Shown here piece by piece: positions 52,604-61,909 of a DNA stretch of 64,000 nucleotides. Origin of the DNA: Pseudomonas siliginis. Its GTDB lineage: Bacteria > Pseudomonadota > Gammaproteobacteria > Pseudomonadales > Pseudomonadaceae. Position numbers and translations under genes: made by a program. The notes beneath the pieces are model-generated. The model was given only the letters and a program-made list of their open reading frames with translations, was not told where the DNA came from and searched no databases. The stretch lies in contig NZ_JAHSTW010000004.1 in assembly GCF_019145195.1 (NCBI RefSeq), forward strand, positions 1 to 64,000. The letters run 5' to 3'. The stretch's first letter is position 1. Every line of letters begins with the position of its first letter.

Positions 52604-54658
52604 TCAGGCCAGGCCCAAAACCTTGAACACAAATGCATATTCGAGCGCTACGTCACGTAATCCCTGATAGCGCCCGCTCATGCCGCCATGCCCGGCGCCC
52701 AGTTCGGTCTTGAGCAGCAGCACATTGTCGTCGGTCTTGGTTGCGCGCAATTTCGCCACCCACTTGGCCGCTTCCCAGTACTGCACGCGGCTGTCGTTGT
52801 AGCCGGCGATCACCAGCAGCGGCGGATAAGCCTGCGCGGTGACGTTTTCGTACGGTGCGTAAGCCTTGATCCGATCATAGACGTCCGGTTCTTCCGGGTT
52901 GCCCCATTCGTCGTATTCGGTGACGGTCAGCGGCAGATCGGGGTCGAGCATGGTGTTGAGCACGTCGACGAACGGCACTTCGGCAATCGCCACGCCGAAC
53001 AGGTCCGGGCGCTGGTTGAGCACCGCGCCGATCAGCAGGCCACCGGCGCTGCCGCCGCTGATCGCCAGTTTTTCTGCCGTGGTGATGCCGTTGAGGATCA
53101 GAAACTCGGCGCAGGCGATAAAGTCGCTGAAGGTGTTGTGTTTGTGTTCCTGCTTGCCGGCGCGATACCAGGCTTCGCCCAATTCACCACCACCGCGTAC
53201 GTGAGCGATGGCGAAGGCCATGCCGCGATCGAGCAGGCTCAGGCGTGCATGGGAAAACCACGGATCGAGGCTGGAACCGTAAGCGCCGTAACCATACAGG
53301 TACAGCGGCACCGGTTTACCGACCATCTCGCGCTTCATCACCAGACTGATCGGCACCTGCGTGCCGTCCGGGGCGGTGGCCCATAGACGTTGGCTGACAT
53401 AGGCGTCGGCATCAAATTGGCCGAGTACCGGGGTTTCCTTGAGCACCGTTTGCTCGCCGCTGGCAAGAATCAACTGGCGCACTTGGGCCGGGCGATTCAA
53501 CGCTTCGTAGCGCAAGCGAATGCGGTCGCTCTCGAATTCCAGGCTGTTTTGCACGTGGAGGCTGTAGGCCGCATCGGGCAATTGCACGCGATACGGCGCC
53601 GAGCCCTGTGGGTGAACCTCGATGACCGGCAGGCCACCTTCGCGCAGACTCAAAGTCATCGCCTCGGTGTTGAGGCTGACACCGTCGAGCATCACTTCTT
53701 CGTTGTGCGGGATCAGGTTCTGCCAGTCGGCCTCGCTCGGCGGCACGCCAGTGTCCGGAGCCTGATACAGGGCGAAGTTGATGCCGTCGCGGTTGGTACG
53801 GATAAACCAGGTCCAGACGCCATCGAGCAGGCCGTGGTCGACGTCGTATTCGTGATCTTCGACCCGTGGCGCCAGACAGCTGAACGGCAGGTGCGGTTGG
53901 TTGGCGTCCAGCGCCCACACTTCGCTGGTGGTCTTGCTGCCCAGCGACAGCAGCAATTGCTGTTCAGAGCTGGCGCGGTAGCAATGCAGGAAGAAACGCC
54001 CGTCCGGCTCGTGAAAAACCTCTTCGGCGGCAGTGCCATCAAGGCGATAGCGGAACAGTTTGTGCGGGCGGTGGGTGTCGTCGAGCACGCCGAAGAACAG
54101 GGTCAGGCTGTCGTTGGCCCAGGTCATGCTGCCGTCGCAGTCCTCGAATTCCAGTTCGCTGACCTTGTCATTGGACAGCTCCTTGACGAACAGCGTGTAG
54201 ACCTCATCGCCCGAAGCATCGACGCTGTAGGCCAGGCGCTGGTGATCGGGGCTGATGCTGAAAGCACCGAGCGAGAAGAAGCCGCCATTGGCCAGCGCAT
54301 TCGGGTCGAGCAGCAATTGTTCGCGGCTTTCATCGAGGGTCAGGCTGTCATCGGCAGGACGCGGGCAGCGGTAGTGCCGGGCGTATTCGTCACCGGCCGT
54401 GGTGCGCGTGTAATACAGGTAGGGTCCCCAAGGCGAGGGCAGTGACAGATCGGTCTCGAGAATCCGGCCCTTGATCTCGTTGAACAGGCTTTCACGCAGC
54501 TCGGCCTGATCGGCGGTTTGCGCTTCCTGATAAGTGTTTTCAGCGTTGAGGTAGTCGAGCACCGCGTCGGTGTCGCGCTCCTGCAGCCAGGCATACGGGT
54601 CGGCGCCGGGCGCCCGCTGGGCAATCGGGGCAGTCATGACATTGGCGGATTCGGGCAT
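52604..54658 (-). CDS. ptrB: Oligopeptidase B (S9A family)
   Basis: This 684-residue serine peptidase cleaves short peptides after Arg and Lys. An N-terminal seven-bladed propeller (about residues 75-400) gates a C-terminal alpha/beta-hydrolase. The nucleophile Ser lies in AISGGSAGGLLIG, Asp in GYNDSRVQYWEA and His in GAGHGGMSGRY near the end. Start at 54658 with GAGAG upstream; Met8 is an alternative. Single gene flanked by repeats on both sides. Confidence 0.94.
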   Translation of the reverse strand: MPESANVMTAPIAQRAPGADPYAWLQERDTDAVLDYLNAENTYQEAQTADQAELRESLFNEIKGRILETDLSLPSPWGPYLYYTRTTAGDEYARHYRCPRPADDSLTLDESREQLLLDPNALANGGFFSLGAFSISPDHQRLAYSVDASGDEVYTLFVKELSNDKVSELEFEDCDGSMTWANDSLTLFFGVLDDTHRPHKLFRYRLDGTAAEEVFHEPDGRFFLHCYRASSEQQLLLSLGSKTTSEVWALDANQPHLPFSCLAPRVEDHEYDVDHGLLDGVWTWFIRTNRDGINFALYQAPDTGVPPSEADWQNLIPHNEEVMLDGVSLNTEAMTLSLREGGLPVIEVHPQGSAPYRVQLPDAAYSLHVQNSLEFESDRIRLRYEALNRPAQVRQLILASGEQTVLKETPVLGQFDADAYVSQRLWATAPDGTQVPISLVMKREMVGKPVPLYLYGYGAYGSSLDPWFSHARLSLLDRGMAFAIAHVRGGGELGEAWYRAGKQEHKHNTFSDFIACAEFLILNGITTAEKLAISGGSAGGLLIGAVLNQRPDLFGVAIAEVPFVDVLNTMLDPDLPLTVTEYDEWGNPEEPDVYDRIKAYAPYENVTAQAYPPLLVIAGYNDSRVQYWEAAKWVAKLRATKTDDNVLLLKTELGAGHGGMSGRYQGLRDVALEYAFVFKVLGLA

Positions 54659-54721
54659 GGAAGGCTCTCGGACAGTATTCGGAATTGGGTTGTTCGCAGG
54701 GCTTGAAAGCGCCGCAGCCCT

Positions 54722-54810
54722 TGTGGGAGCGAGCCTGCTCGCGAAAGCGGTGTGTCAGACAACGCTGTTGCAACTGACAGTCCGTATTCGCGAGCAGGCT
54801 CGCTCCCACA
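54722..54810. repeat. REPIN
   Basis: Direct GGGAGCGAGCCTGCTCGC unit (54722-54745) and inverted copy (54787-54810) in the divergent gap between ptrB and the membrane-protein gene. Confidence 0.9.
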
Positions 54811-54894
54811 GGGGCGGCTGCTGGCCGTCTGGTATTGGGACACGCCGCATGGGCGAAAAGTCGTTACTATAAGCGCCTATTTGCCTGCCTTGCC

Positions 54895-55392
54895 ATGGAC
54901 ACCATGACCGAGAACGACTATCTGATCGCCTGGGGCCTTTACGCCTTTGCCGCCGTGGGCTGCCTGCTGGTATGGATGCGCCTGACCACCTGGATGTGGC
55001 GCTGGCTGCGCGAGCCGCTGCGTGTGCTGATGGCGGTGTTGCTGTTCAGCCCGACCATCGTCGATCCGGTGAAAGCCAAAGTTGCACCGGCCATCGCCAT
55101 CACCGCCCTGGACATGCTGTTCAAGGTCGGCAACAACGCCTGGCGCGCGGTTTCCGATCTGTTCATGTACGGCATGATCGCCTTCGGGGTGTATCTGGTT
55201 TTCGTCTTGATCCGCCTGCCGCTCGAGCGCGCCTCGACAGCCCGGCGTGAACGCGCCGAGGCCGCCAAGGCCGCCGCCCGTGCCGAGGAGCGCGACGACG
55301 ATCAGCCATTCGGTGGCGCCGGTGACGACCGCTACGGTCGCCCGCCAGTACCGAACAATCCGCAGCGCATGCGGGTCGAGCCGCGTCTGTAA
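54895..55392 (+). CDS. Conserved inner-membrane protein
   Basis: This protein of 165 residues has hydrophobic stretches (LIAWGLYAFAAVGCLLVWM, LRVLMAVLLFSPTIVDPVKA, FMYGMIAFGVYLVFVLIRL) that make about three to four helices. A charged Ala/Glu/Arg cytoplasmic tail follows. No known activity. It heads a three-gene cluster with the class II amidotransferase and DUF2937 genes. Met at 54904 is an alternative start. Confidence 0.82.
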   Translation: MDTMTENDYLIAWGLYAFAAVGCLLVWMRLTTWMWRWLREPLRVLMAVLLFSPTIVDPVKAKVAPAIAITALDMLFKVGNNAWRAVSDLFMYGMIAFGVYLVFVLIRLPLERASTARRERAEAAKAAARAEERDDDQPFGGAGDDRYGRPPVPNNPQRMRVEPRL

Positions 55393-55407
55393 CCCGAGAG
55401 TCCGCAC

Positions 55408-56184
55408 ATGTGTGAATTACTGGGCATGAGTGCCAACGTGCCGACCGACATCGTGTTCAGCTTCACCGGCCTGATGCAGCGTGGCGGACGCACCGGCCCG
55501 CACCGCGACGGCTGGGGCATTGCCTTCTACGAAGGGCGGGGCCTGCGGCTGTTTCAGGACCCGGCAGCGAGCAGCGAGTCGGAAGTGGCCAACCTGGTGC
55601 AGCGTTATCCGATCAAGAGCGAAGTGGTCATCGGCCACATCCGCCAGGCCAACGTCGGCAAGGTCTGCCTGTCCAACACCCATCCGTTCGTCCGCGAATT
55701 GTGGGGGCGCAACTGGTGTTTCGCGCATAACGGCCAGCTCGCCGATTTCACTGCGATCAAGAGTTTCTACCGCCCGGTCGGCGATACCGACAGCGAAGCG
55801 GCATTCTGCGACCTGCTCAACCGTGTGCGCGCGGCGTTTCCGGAACCGGTCGATATCGAAGTGCTGCTGCCGGATCTGGTCGCCGCTTGCGCTGAATATC
55901 GCAGCAAGGGCGTGTTCAATTGCCTGCTCAGCGACGGTGACTGGCTGTTCTGTTACTGCTCGACCAAACTGGCTCAGATCACCCGCCGCGCCCCGTTCGG
56001 CCCGGCGCGGCTCAAGGATGTCGATGTGATCGTCGACTTCCAGGCCGAAACCACGCCCAACGACGTGGTCACGGTGATTGCCACCGAGCCTCTGACCGAA
56101 AACGAAACCTGGACCCGTTACGAACCGGGCCAATGGAGCCTGTGGCGACGCGGCGAATGCGTCAGCCAGGGCAAGACCGAATAA
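55408..56184 (+). CDS. Class II glutamine amidotransferase (YafJ-like)
   Basis: This 258-residue protein has Cys2 as N-terminal nucleophile after Met removal ([12 protein letters not shown]), [19 protein letters not shown] and the glutamine site [12 protein letters not shown]. It hydrolyses glutamine or a related amide; the acceptor is unknown, and only the amidotransferase domain is present. Related to YafJ/Gat1. GAGAG precedes the ATG, 15 bases after the preceding gene. Confidence 0.92.
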   Translation: MCELLGMSANVPTDIVFSFTGLMQRGGRTGPHRDGWGIAFYEGRGLRLFQDPAASSESEVANLVQRYPIKSEVVIGHIRQANVGKVCLSNTHPFVRELWGRNWCFAHNGQLADFTAIKSFYRPVGDTDSEAAFCDLLNRVRAAFPEPVDIEVLLPDLVAACAEYRSKGVFNCLLSDGDWLFCYCSTKLAQITRRAPFGPARLKDVDVIVDFQAETTPNDVVTVIATEPLTENETWTRYEPGQWSLWRRGECVSQGKTE

Positions 56185-56196
56185 GGATTTGCACCC

Positions 56197-56739
56197 ATGT
56201 TGCTCAGTTATCTACGGCTGGTGTTGTTTGCGGCGGGCCTGTTGATCGGTGTCCAGGTGCCGGGGTTCATCAACGATTACGCGCAACGTGTCGAAGCGCA
56301 CCTGATCGAAGCGCAGACCGGTCTGCGTGGTTTCCAGGGCACGGCGGATCAGTTTTTCAAAGGCGATATGCAGGCGCTGGTCGCACATTACCGTGCCAGC
56401 GAAGACCCGATTTTTCGCAGCGATGCTGACAGCCTGAACACTTTGCTCACCCGCCAGGTCGCGCTGGATAAGCAGTTCCAGGCGATGCAAGGCCCGTGGT
56501 ATGTGCGCTTCCTGCAAGTGGTGCTGGCCGCCGATCCGGATATTCGCAAGGAAACCTGGAACGGCTACAGCTACCAGATTTTGCTGACGCCAGAGGCGAT
56601 GATCTGGGGCATGAGCGGCGCATTGCTGCTGTCGTTCGGTGTCGAATGCCTGTTCCGCCTGATCGACTGGGTCGTCCTCGGCGGCCGCCGCCTGCGCCAG
56701 AGCCGACCGATCGAAGATCGCGACGTGCGCGGTTTGTAA
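56197..56739 (+). CDS. DUF2937 membrane protein
   Basis: A 180-residue protein with an N-terminal helix (LRLVLFAAGLLIGVQVPGFI) and a C-terminal helix (IWGMSGALLLSFGVECLF) flanking a soluble, probably periplasmic middle with QTGLRGFQGTADQFF. The layout fits DUF2937. Function unknown. It follows the amidotransferase by 12 bases in the same operon. Confidence 0.87.
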   Translation: MLLSYLRLVLFAAGLLIGVQVPGFINDYAQRVEAHLIEAQTGLRGFQGTADQFFKGDMQALVAHYRASEDPIFRSDADSLNTLLTRQVALDKQFQAMQGPWYVRFLQVVLAADPDIRKETWNGYSYQILLTPEAMIWGMSGALLLSFGVECLFRLIDWVVLGGRRLRQSRPIEDRDVRGL

Positions 56740-56752
56740 GACTTGCTCAATC

Positions 56753-56774
56753 CCCTCTGGCAAGAGAGGCTTTA
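56753..56774 (+). terminator. Weak terminator after DUF2937 gene
   Basis: CCTCT pairs with AGAGG over a 6-base loop, followed by CTTT. Short stem, so low certainty. Confidence 0.4.
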
Positions 56775-56781
56775 TGGCATG

Positions 56782-56909
56782 GGGGATTCTGTGGCGAGTG
56801 GGCTCTGTGGTGGGTGGGCTATGGGGGGAGTGGGCTCTGGGGTGAGTGGGTTTTGTGGTGAATGAGTTCTGTGGTGAGTGGGTTCTGTGGTGAATGAGTT
56901 CTGTGGCGA
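56782..56909. repeat. Minisatellite of eight 16-bp units
   Basis: Eight units of exactly 16 bases fit in 56782-56909, for example GTGGGTTCTGTGGTGA and ATGAGTTCTGTGGTGA, with the outermost units more diverged. The last unit ends in TTCTGTGGCGA and runs into the GGGGATTTATCCCC repeat. The unit length is not a multiple of three, so it is not coding. Confidence 0.85.
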
Positions 56910-57022
56910 GGGGATTTATCCCCGTTGGGCTGCGCAGCAGCCCCAAAACCTGCACTGAAAGACCGCGTTGGCCGCAATCACGACTGCTGCGCAGCCGAGC
57001 GGGGATAAATCCCTTCGCCACT
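56902..57022. repeat. Large inverted repeat of the GGGGATTTATCCCC family
   Basis: The same family as at 52431-52562: GGCGAGGGGATTTATCCCCG at the left, CGGGGATAAATCCC at the right, with GCTGCGCAGCAG and CTGCTGCGCAGC as inner arms. It abuts the minisatellite and the end of the lysR gene. Confidence 0.88.
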
Positions 57023-57024
57023 GA

Positions 57025-57939
57025 TCATTCAGTGAGGGTGATGCAGTCCTTGCCCACCTTGTGCGCATACCCCGCTAGCACCTGCTGACACAACGTCACG
57101 ATCTCCTCGACCCACTCAACCCCGACCCGCCACGACACCACCACCGGCAGATTCGCCGGCCGCTGCTCGATGTCGAGCAAGATCAATTCGCCCCGCGCCA
57201 GCTCCTCGGTCACCAGCACCGGCGGCAGCGCGCCGATACCGAAGCCGTCGCGCAACAACCGGGTGATCGCCGACACCGAGTTCACGCAATTCAAGCGTGG
57301 CGCCATGACGCCGCTGGCCTGCATCAGCGCGACGATATCCTGATGCGGTCGTGAGTTTTTCGAATAGGTGATGATCCGCTCCTGTGCCAGTTCGGCGAGG
57401 TCGGCGTAGTCACGGTTGTGGATCGAATTGCTGGCGACGATCCAGCCCAGCGGATGGCTGGCCAGCTCCAGGCTGCGCACGCTTTCGTGGCGGACCAGAT
57501 CGGTTTGCAACACCAGATCGAGAAAACCTTTTTGCAGCTGATCGCAGAGGTTCAGCGCGGTATCTGCGACCAATTCGATTTCCACCCGTGGGTACAGATC
57601 GGTCATCTGCGCCACCAGCGGGCTCAGCCAGGTATGGATCACTGTGTCCATCACGCCGATACGCACCCGCCCGACCTTGCTCGAACGGGTCTCGATCGAC
57701 TGCTTCAGCGCCGCCATGGTGTCGAGCATCTGCTCGGCATAGTCGAGCACTTTCAGGCCTTCCGGGGTCAGGCTGACGCCGCGTGAATCGCGCAAAAACA
57801 GCTTTACGCCCAGCTCGCCTTCGAGCACCGCAATGCGGCTGGAAATCGATGCCTGGGTGGTGAACAGCTTGTCAGCGGTCAGGCGAAAACTCTTCAGGCG
57901 CGCGACCCAGATAAAGGTCTCGAGAAACTTCAGATTCAT
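57025..57939 (-). CDS. LysR-family regulator of the adjacent MFS/oxoprolinase genes
   Basis: A 304-residue LysR protein. The winged helix-turn-helix is at about 3-60 (FLETFIWVARLKSFRLTADK, TTQASISSRIAVLEGELG), with the effector domain from about residue 90. It lies divergent to the MFS transporter gene with 159 bases between, the classic arrangement for a LysR regulator and its target. The target is inferred from position. The ATG at 57939 is used; the ribosome site is weak. Confidence 0.88.
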   Translation of the reverse strand: MNLKFLETFIWVARLKSFRLTADKLFTTQASISSRIAVLEGELGVKLFLRDSRGVSLTPEGLKVLDYAEQMLDTMAALKQSIETRSSKVGRVRIGVMDTVIHTWLSPLVAQMTDLYPRVEIELVADTALNLCDQLQKGFLDLVLQTDLVRHESVRSLELASHPLGWIVASNSIHNRDYADLAELAQERIITYSKNSRPHQDIVALMQASGVMAPRLNCVNSVSAITRLLRDGFGIGALPPVLVTEELARGELILLDIEQRPANLPVVVSWRVGVEWVEEIVTLCQQVLAGYAHKVGKDCITLTE

Positions 57940-58098
57940 GGACAAGGCTCGGCTGACAAATTTTTCTTATGCCTAAGGCGGGTTTTTATTCGTTGGACGG
58001 CGCAGGGCAGGGCGACGAAAAATCGGCGCATCCGGTTCCCACGATAGGCGTCGTCGGAGCTTCGAACAAGACCAATAAAAGCCCTGCGGAGATTTGCC

Positions 58099-59385
58099 AT
58101 GAGTGCTCCCGACACCCTCCCTTTATCCAAGCCTGCGGCGCGCCCCGGGCCGTTCGACTGGTACCGCAACATCAACCAGCAGGAGCGCCGCACATTCTGG
58201 AGCTGCAAGATCGGCTACGGTCTGGACGGCATGGACACGCAGATGCTCAGCTTCGTCGTGCCGACGCTGATCGCGATGTGGGGCATCACCACGGGCGAAG
58301 CGGGGCTGATTCACACCAGCACCTTGATCGCCTCGGCGATCGGCGGTTGGGTCGCCGGGATCCTCTCCGACCGCATCGGCCGCGTGCGCACCCTGCAACT
58401 GACGGTGCTGTGGTTCGCCTTCTTCACCTTCCTCTGCGGCTTCGCGCAAAACTACGAACAATTGTTGATCGCGCGCACGTTGATGGGCTTCGGTTTCGGC
58501 GGTGAATGGACCGCTGGCGCAGTGTTGATCGGTGAAGTGATCCGCGCCAAGGATCGCGGCAAAGCGGTGGGCATGGTGCAATCCGGCTGGGCGCTGGGCT
58601 GGGGCCTGACGGCGATTTTGTATGCGCTGCTGTTCTCGGTATTGCCTGCGGAAGATGCCTGGCGGGCGCTGTTCATCCTTGGCATCGTGCCGGCGATATT
58701 CGTGATTTTTGTCCGTCGCCTGGTGAAAGATCCGGAGATATATCGCGAAGCCAAAGCCGCGCAAACTCCGGAAAACCCGGCGAAGTTCTACGAGATATTT
58801 GCCCCTGGCATGCTCTTCACCACCTTTCGCGCTTCCTTGCTGACCACCGGTGCGCTGGGCGGCTACTACGCGATTACCTCCTGGCTGCCGACTTTCCTCA
58901 AGAACGAGCGCGGTTTGAGCGTGCTCGGCACCGGTGGTTATCTGGCGATGGTGATCGTCGGTTCCTATGTCGGTTATGTGATCAGCGCCTATCTGACCGA
59001 CCTGCTGGGGCGGAAAAAGAACTTCATTTTGTTTGCCGTCGGCTCGTTCACCATCGTTCTGCTCTACACGCAGATGCCGGTCAGCAATGGCGTGATGCTC
59101 TGGCTGGGCTTTCCGCTGGGCTTCTTCGCCTCGGGGATTTTCAGCGGCATGGGCGCGTTTCTGACTGAATTGTTCCCCACGCGGATTCGCGGCTCGGGCC
59201 AGGGTTTCTGCTACAACATCGGCCGCGCACTGGCGGCGTTGTTCCCGCTGTTGATCGGCCTGCTCAGCCAGAAAGTCCCGCTGAGCATGGGCATCGGTGC
59301 CTTCGCGGCGGTTTCTTACGGCGTGGTGATTCTCGCGGCGCTGAGCCTGCCGGAAACCCGTGGCAAGCAACTCGACGCGCAGTAA
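58099..59385 (+). CDS. MFS transporter next to the 5-oxoprolinase operon
   Basis: A 428-residue, 12-helix MFS permease with [13 protein letters not shown] (loop 2-3), [20 protein letters not shown] (helix 4, sialate/aromatic acid branch) and [14 protein letters not shown] at the end. Genomic position, 62 bases before pxpA, suggests it imports a pyroglutamate-like or carboxylic acid substrate. The substrate is inference. GGAG precedes the ATG. Confidence 0.88.
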   Translation: MSAPDTLPLSKPAARPGPFDWYRNINQQERRTFWSCKIGYGLDGMDTQMLSFVVPTLIAMWGITTGEAGLIHTSTLIASAIGGWVAGILSDRIGRVRTLQLTVLWFAFFTFLCGFAQNYEQLLIARTLMGFGFGGEWTAGAVLIGEVIRAKDRGKAVGMVQSGWALGWGLTAILYALLFSVLPAEDAWRALFILGIVPAIFVIFVRRLVKDPEIYREAKAAQTPENPAKFYEIFAPGMLFTTFRASLLTTGALGGYYAITSWLPTFLKNERGLSVLGTGGYLAMVIVGSYVGYVISAYLTDLLGRKKNFILFAVGSFTIVLLYTQMPVSNGVMLWLGFPLGFFASGIFSGMGAFLTELFPTRIRGSGQGFCYNIGRALAALFPLLIGLLSQKVPLSMGIGAFAAVSYGVVILAALSLPETRGKQLDAQ

Positions 59386-59447
59386 CTGATACCCTGCGCA
59401 GAAGTCTCCTACAGATAAAAAGACCAGCAGCTACAGGAGTGTTCACC

Positions 59448-60200
59448 GTGAGCCGCCTGCTATTGAATTGCGACATTGGCGAGAGCTTCGGCAGCTGGAC
59501 CATGGGTCTGGATGCCGAGGTCATGCCCTTCATCGATTGCGCCAACATCGCTTGCGGTTTCCATGCCGGCGACCCGAGCATCATGCGCAAAACCGTGGCG
59601 CTGGCCCTCGAACACGGCGTGCAGATTGGCGCGCACCCGGCCTATCAGGATCTGGTCGGATTCGGCCGGCGCTCCATGGCGTATTCCGCGCAAGAGCTGC
59701 AAGACATCCTGCATTACCAGATCGGCGCCCTCGACGGCATCTGCAAGGCGCAGGGCGGGCGTGTGAGTTACGTCAAACCCCACGGCGCGATGTACAACGA
59801 CATGATGGCCAACCCGGCGCAGTTGCGCGCGGTGGTGCAGGCCGTGGCCGCGTATGACCGCAGCTTGCCGCTGATGTTGATGGCGACCAGAGAAAACGCT
59901 GCGGCGCAGCAAATTGGCGATGAATACGGCGTAACGCTGTGGTTTGAAGCGTTCGCCGACCGTGCCTACGACAGCGCCGGCCGGCTGGTCTCCCGGCAAT
60001 TGCCCGGTGCCGTGCATCACGATCCCGAAAAAATCATCGAGCAAGCGCTGACCATCGCCAATGGCGGCGCGCTCACCGCTAGCGATGGCAGCGCTTTGAA
60101 CCTGCGCGCCAACACCTTGTGCGTCCACGGCGACAACGCCAGTTCCGTGGCCGCCGTGCGGCGCATTCGCCAGGCCTTGCAGCAGTCGAGTGCGTCATGA
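59448..60200 (+). CDS. pxpA: 5-oxoprolinase subunit A (LamB/YcsF family)
   Basis: A 250-residue subunit of the ATP-dependent 5-oxoprolinase that opens pyroglutamate to glutamate. It has [13 protein letters not shown] at the start, [28 protein letters not shown] and TLCVHGDN near the end, the classic YcsF motifs. A GTG at 59448 with AGGAG upstream is the best start. Its stop overlaps the pxpB start by four bases. Confidence 0.95.
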   Translation: MSRLLLNCDIGESFGSWTMGLDAEVMPFIDCANIACGFHAGDPSIMRKTVALALEHGVQIGAHPAYQDLVGFGRRSMAYSAQELQDILHYQIGALDGICKAQGGRVSYVKPHGAMYNDMMANPAQLRAVVQAVAAYDRSLPLMLMATRENAAAQQIGDEYGVTLWFEAFADRAYDSAGRLVSRQLPGAVHHDPEKIIEQALTIANGGALTASDGSALNLRANTLCVHGDNASSVAAVRRIRQALQQSSAS

Positions 60201-60901
60201 ATCCACGGGTTGAAGTGGTGGCGCTGGATTGCCTGATGCTGCGTCTGTTCGATGAAATCGCCGAAGCCAACATGCCGTGGATGCTCGCCGCCAGCGAGCG
60301 CTTGCGCACGGCGTTTGGTGCACAACTGATCGATCTGGTGCCGTCCTATACGACGTTGATGGTGCATTACGATCTGACGCTGTTGAGTCCGGCGCAGGCG
60401 CGCGAATTGATCGCCGAAGCGCTGGTCGATCTGACGCCGAATGCGCGAAGCGGTGGGCAGTGTCACGTCTTGCCGGTCTGGTACGACTTGAGTGTCGGCC
60501 CGGAACTGAGCCTGCTGGCTGAACGCAGCGGTCTCGCGGTGGAGGAGGTGATTCGTCGCCACAGCGCACGGGAATATCAGGTGTTCGCGTTGGGCTTTGC
60601 GCCGGGTTTTGCCTTCATGGGCCTGGTCGAAGAAATGCTCGCCGCGCCACGCTTGAGCACACCGCGCAAGAAAGTCGCCGCCGGCAGCGTCGGTATCGCT
60701 GAGCGGCAGACCGCTGCCTATCCGGTGGTCTCGCCCGGTGGCTGGAACCTGATCGGGCGCACCCCGGCGCAACTGTTTGATCGCCATCGCGACGGCTACA
60801 GCCTGATGCAACCGGGCGACACGGTGCGCTTCGAAGCCGTCGATCACGCCGAATTCATACGCTTGGGCGGCGATGACACCCCACTGGAGGCGCTGGCATG
60901 A
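60197..60901 (+). CDS. pxpB: 5-oxoprolinase subunit B
   Basis: The allophanate-hydrolase-like subunit 1 (KipI-type), 234 residues, with [37 protein letters not shown] and [16 protein letters not shown]. It forms the catalytic complex with PxpA and PxpC. It overlaps pxpA and pxpC by four bases on each side. Confidence 0.94.
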   Translation: MNPRVEVVALDCLMLRLFDEIAEANMPWMLAASERLRTAFGAQLIDLVPSYTTLMVHYDLTLLSPAQARELIAEALVDLTPNARSGGQCHVLPVWYDLSVGPELSLLAERSGLAVEEVIRRHSAREYQVFALGFAPGFAFMGLVEEMLAAPRLSTPRKKVAAGSVGIAERQTAAYPVVSPGGWNLIGRTPAQLFDRHRDGYSLMQPGDTVRFEAVDHAEFIRLGGDDTPLEALA

Positions 60902-61821
60902 GTCGATTGATGATCGAGGCCAGCACGCCGCTGTGCCTGTTGCAGGACGCCGGGCGGTTTGGCGTGCGGCATCTGGGCGTGACCCAGGGCGGCGCGACGG
61001 ATTGGTGTTCGATGAGCTGGGCCAATTGGCTGCTCGGCAATGAGCTGGATGCAGCAGTGGTTGAAATCACCCTCGGCGGCTTTGCCGTGGTGGCTGAAGA
61101 GGATTGCCTGCTGGCGCTGGCGGGAGCGGATCTCGGCGCGCAGATCGACGGCCAACCGCTGGCGCCGTGGCGCAGTTTCCGGTTGGCGAAAGGGCAGACA
61201 TTGCGGTTCACGCAGCCTTTGCTCGGCGCCCGGGCATATCTGGCCGCGCCCGTTGGGTTTACTGCGCCCAAGGTACTGGGCAGCAGTGCCACGGTGGTAC
61301 GCGAAGAATTGGGCGGGCTTGATGGCATGGGCCTTCCGCTCGCCAAAGGGGCGGTGCTCGGTTACAGCGGCGAAGCGTTGGCAGTACGGGAAATGCCTTC
61401 GGCGCTTCGGCCGGATTTCAAAACGCACGCGCCTTTGGACTTGGTGCTCGGCGCACAGATCGGCCAGTTCAGCGGGCAGAGCCTGTTCGATGTCTTCAAC
61501 AGCGCCTGGACCATCGACAGTCGCGCCGACCGCATGGGCATCCGCCTGTTGGGCGCGGCGCTGCAATATCAGGGCGCGCCGATGATTTCAGAGGGCATTC
61601 CCTTGGGCGCTGTGCAGGTACCGCCGGACGGACAGCCGATTGTGTTGCTCAATGATCGGCAGACCATTGGCGGCTATCCGCGCCTGGGCGCGTTGACGCC
61701 GCTGTCGTTGGCGCGGTTGGCGCAATGCCTGCCGGGAGCGAAGGTGAAATTGAGGCCGGTAGTGCAGGACGTCGCGCACCGCGAGCATGTCGAGTATTTG
61801 CAGCGCTTTAAAGATCGCTAA
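60898..61821 (+). CDS. pxpC: 5-oxoprolinase subunit C
   Basis: The allophanate-hydrolase-like subunit 2 (KipA-type), 307 residues: LQDAGRFGVRHLGVTQGG near the start, DRMGIRLLG in the middle and DGQPIVLLNDRQTIGGYPRL. It completes the PxpABC complex for pyroglutamate use and repair. An ATGA overlap with pxpB shows a tight operon. Confidence 0.94.
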   Translation: MSRLMIEASTPLCLLQDAGRFGVRHLGVTQGGATDWCSMSWANWLLGNELDAAVVEITLGGFAVVAEEDCLLALAGADLGAQIDGQPLAPWRSFRLAKGQTLRFTQPLLGARAYLAAPVGFTAPKVLGSSATVVREELGGLDGMGLPLAKGAVLGYSGEALAVREMPSALRPDFKTHAPLDLVLGAQIGQFSGQSLFDVFNSAWTIDSRADRMGIRLLGAALQYQGAPMISEGIPLGAVQVPPDGQPIVLLNDRQTIGGYPRLGALTPLSLARLAQCLPGAKVKLRPVVQDVAHREHVEYLQRFKDR

Positions 61822-61825
61822 AACC

Positions 61826-61889
61826 TTCGCGAGCAGACTCGCTCCCACAGGTAAAAGCATTCCAATGTGGGAGCGAGCCTGCTCGCGAA
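61826..61889. repeat. REPIN after pxpC
   Basis: Inverted copy with one substitution (61826-61849) and a direct GGGAGCGAGCCTGCTCGC copy (61866-61889), separated by 16 bases, between convergent genes. Confidence 0.9.
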
Positions 61890-61909
61890 GGCGTTCGTCG
61901 TGTTAACGA

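Noticed and set aside
58123..59370. 415-residue antisense frame opposite the MFS gene
   Set aside because: His/Arg/Glu-rich composition with no domain; the MFS frame fully explains the region.
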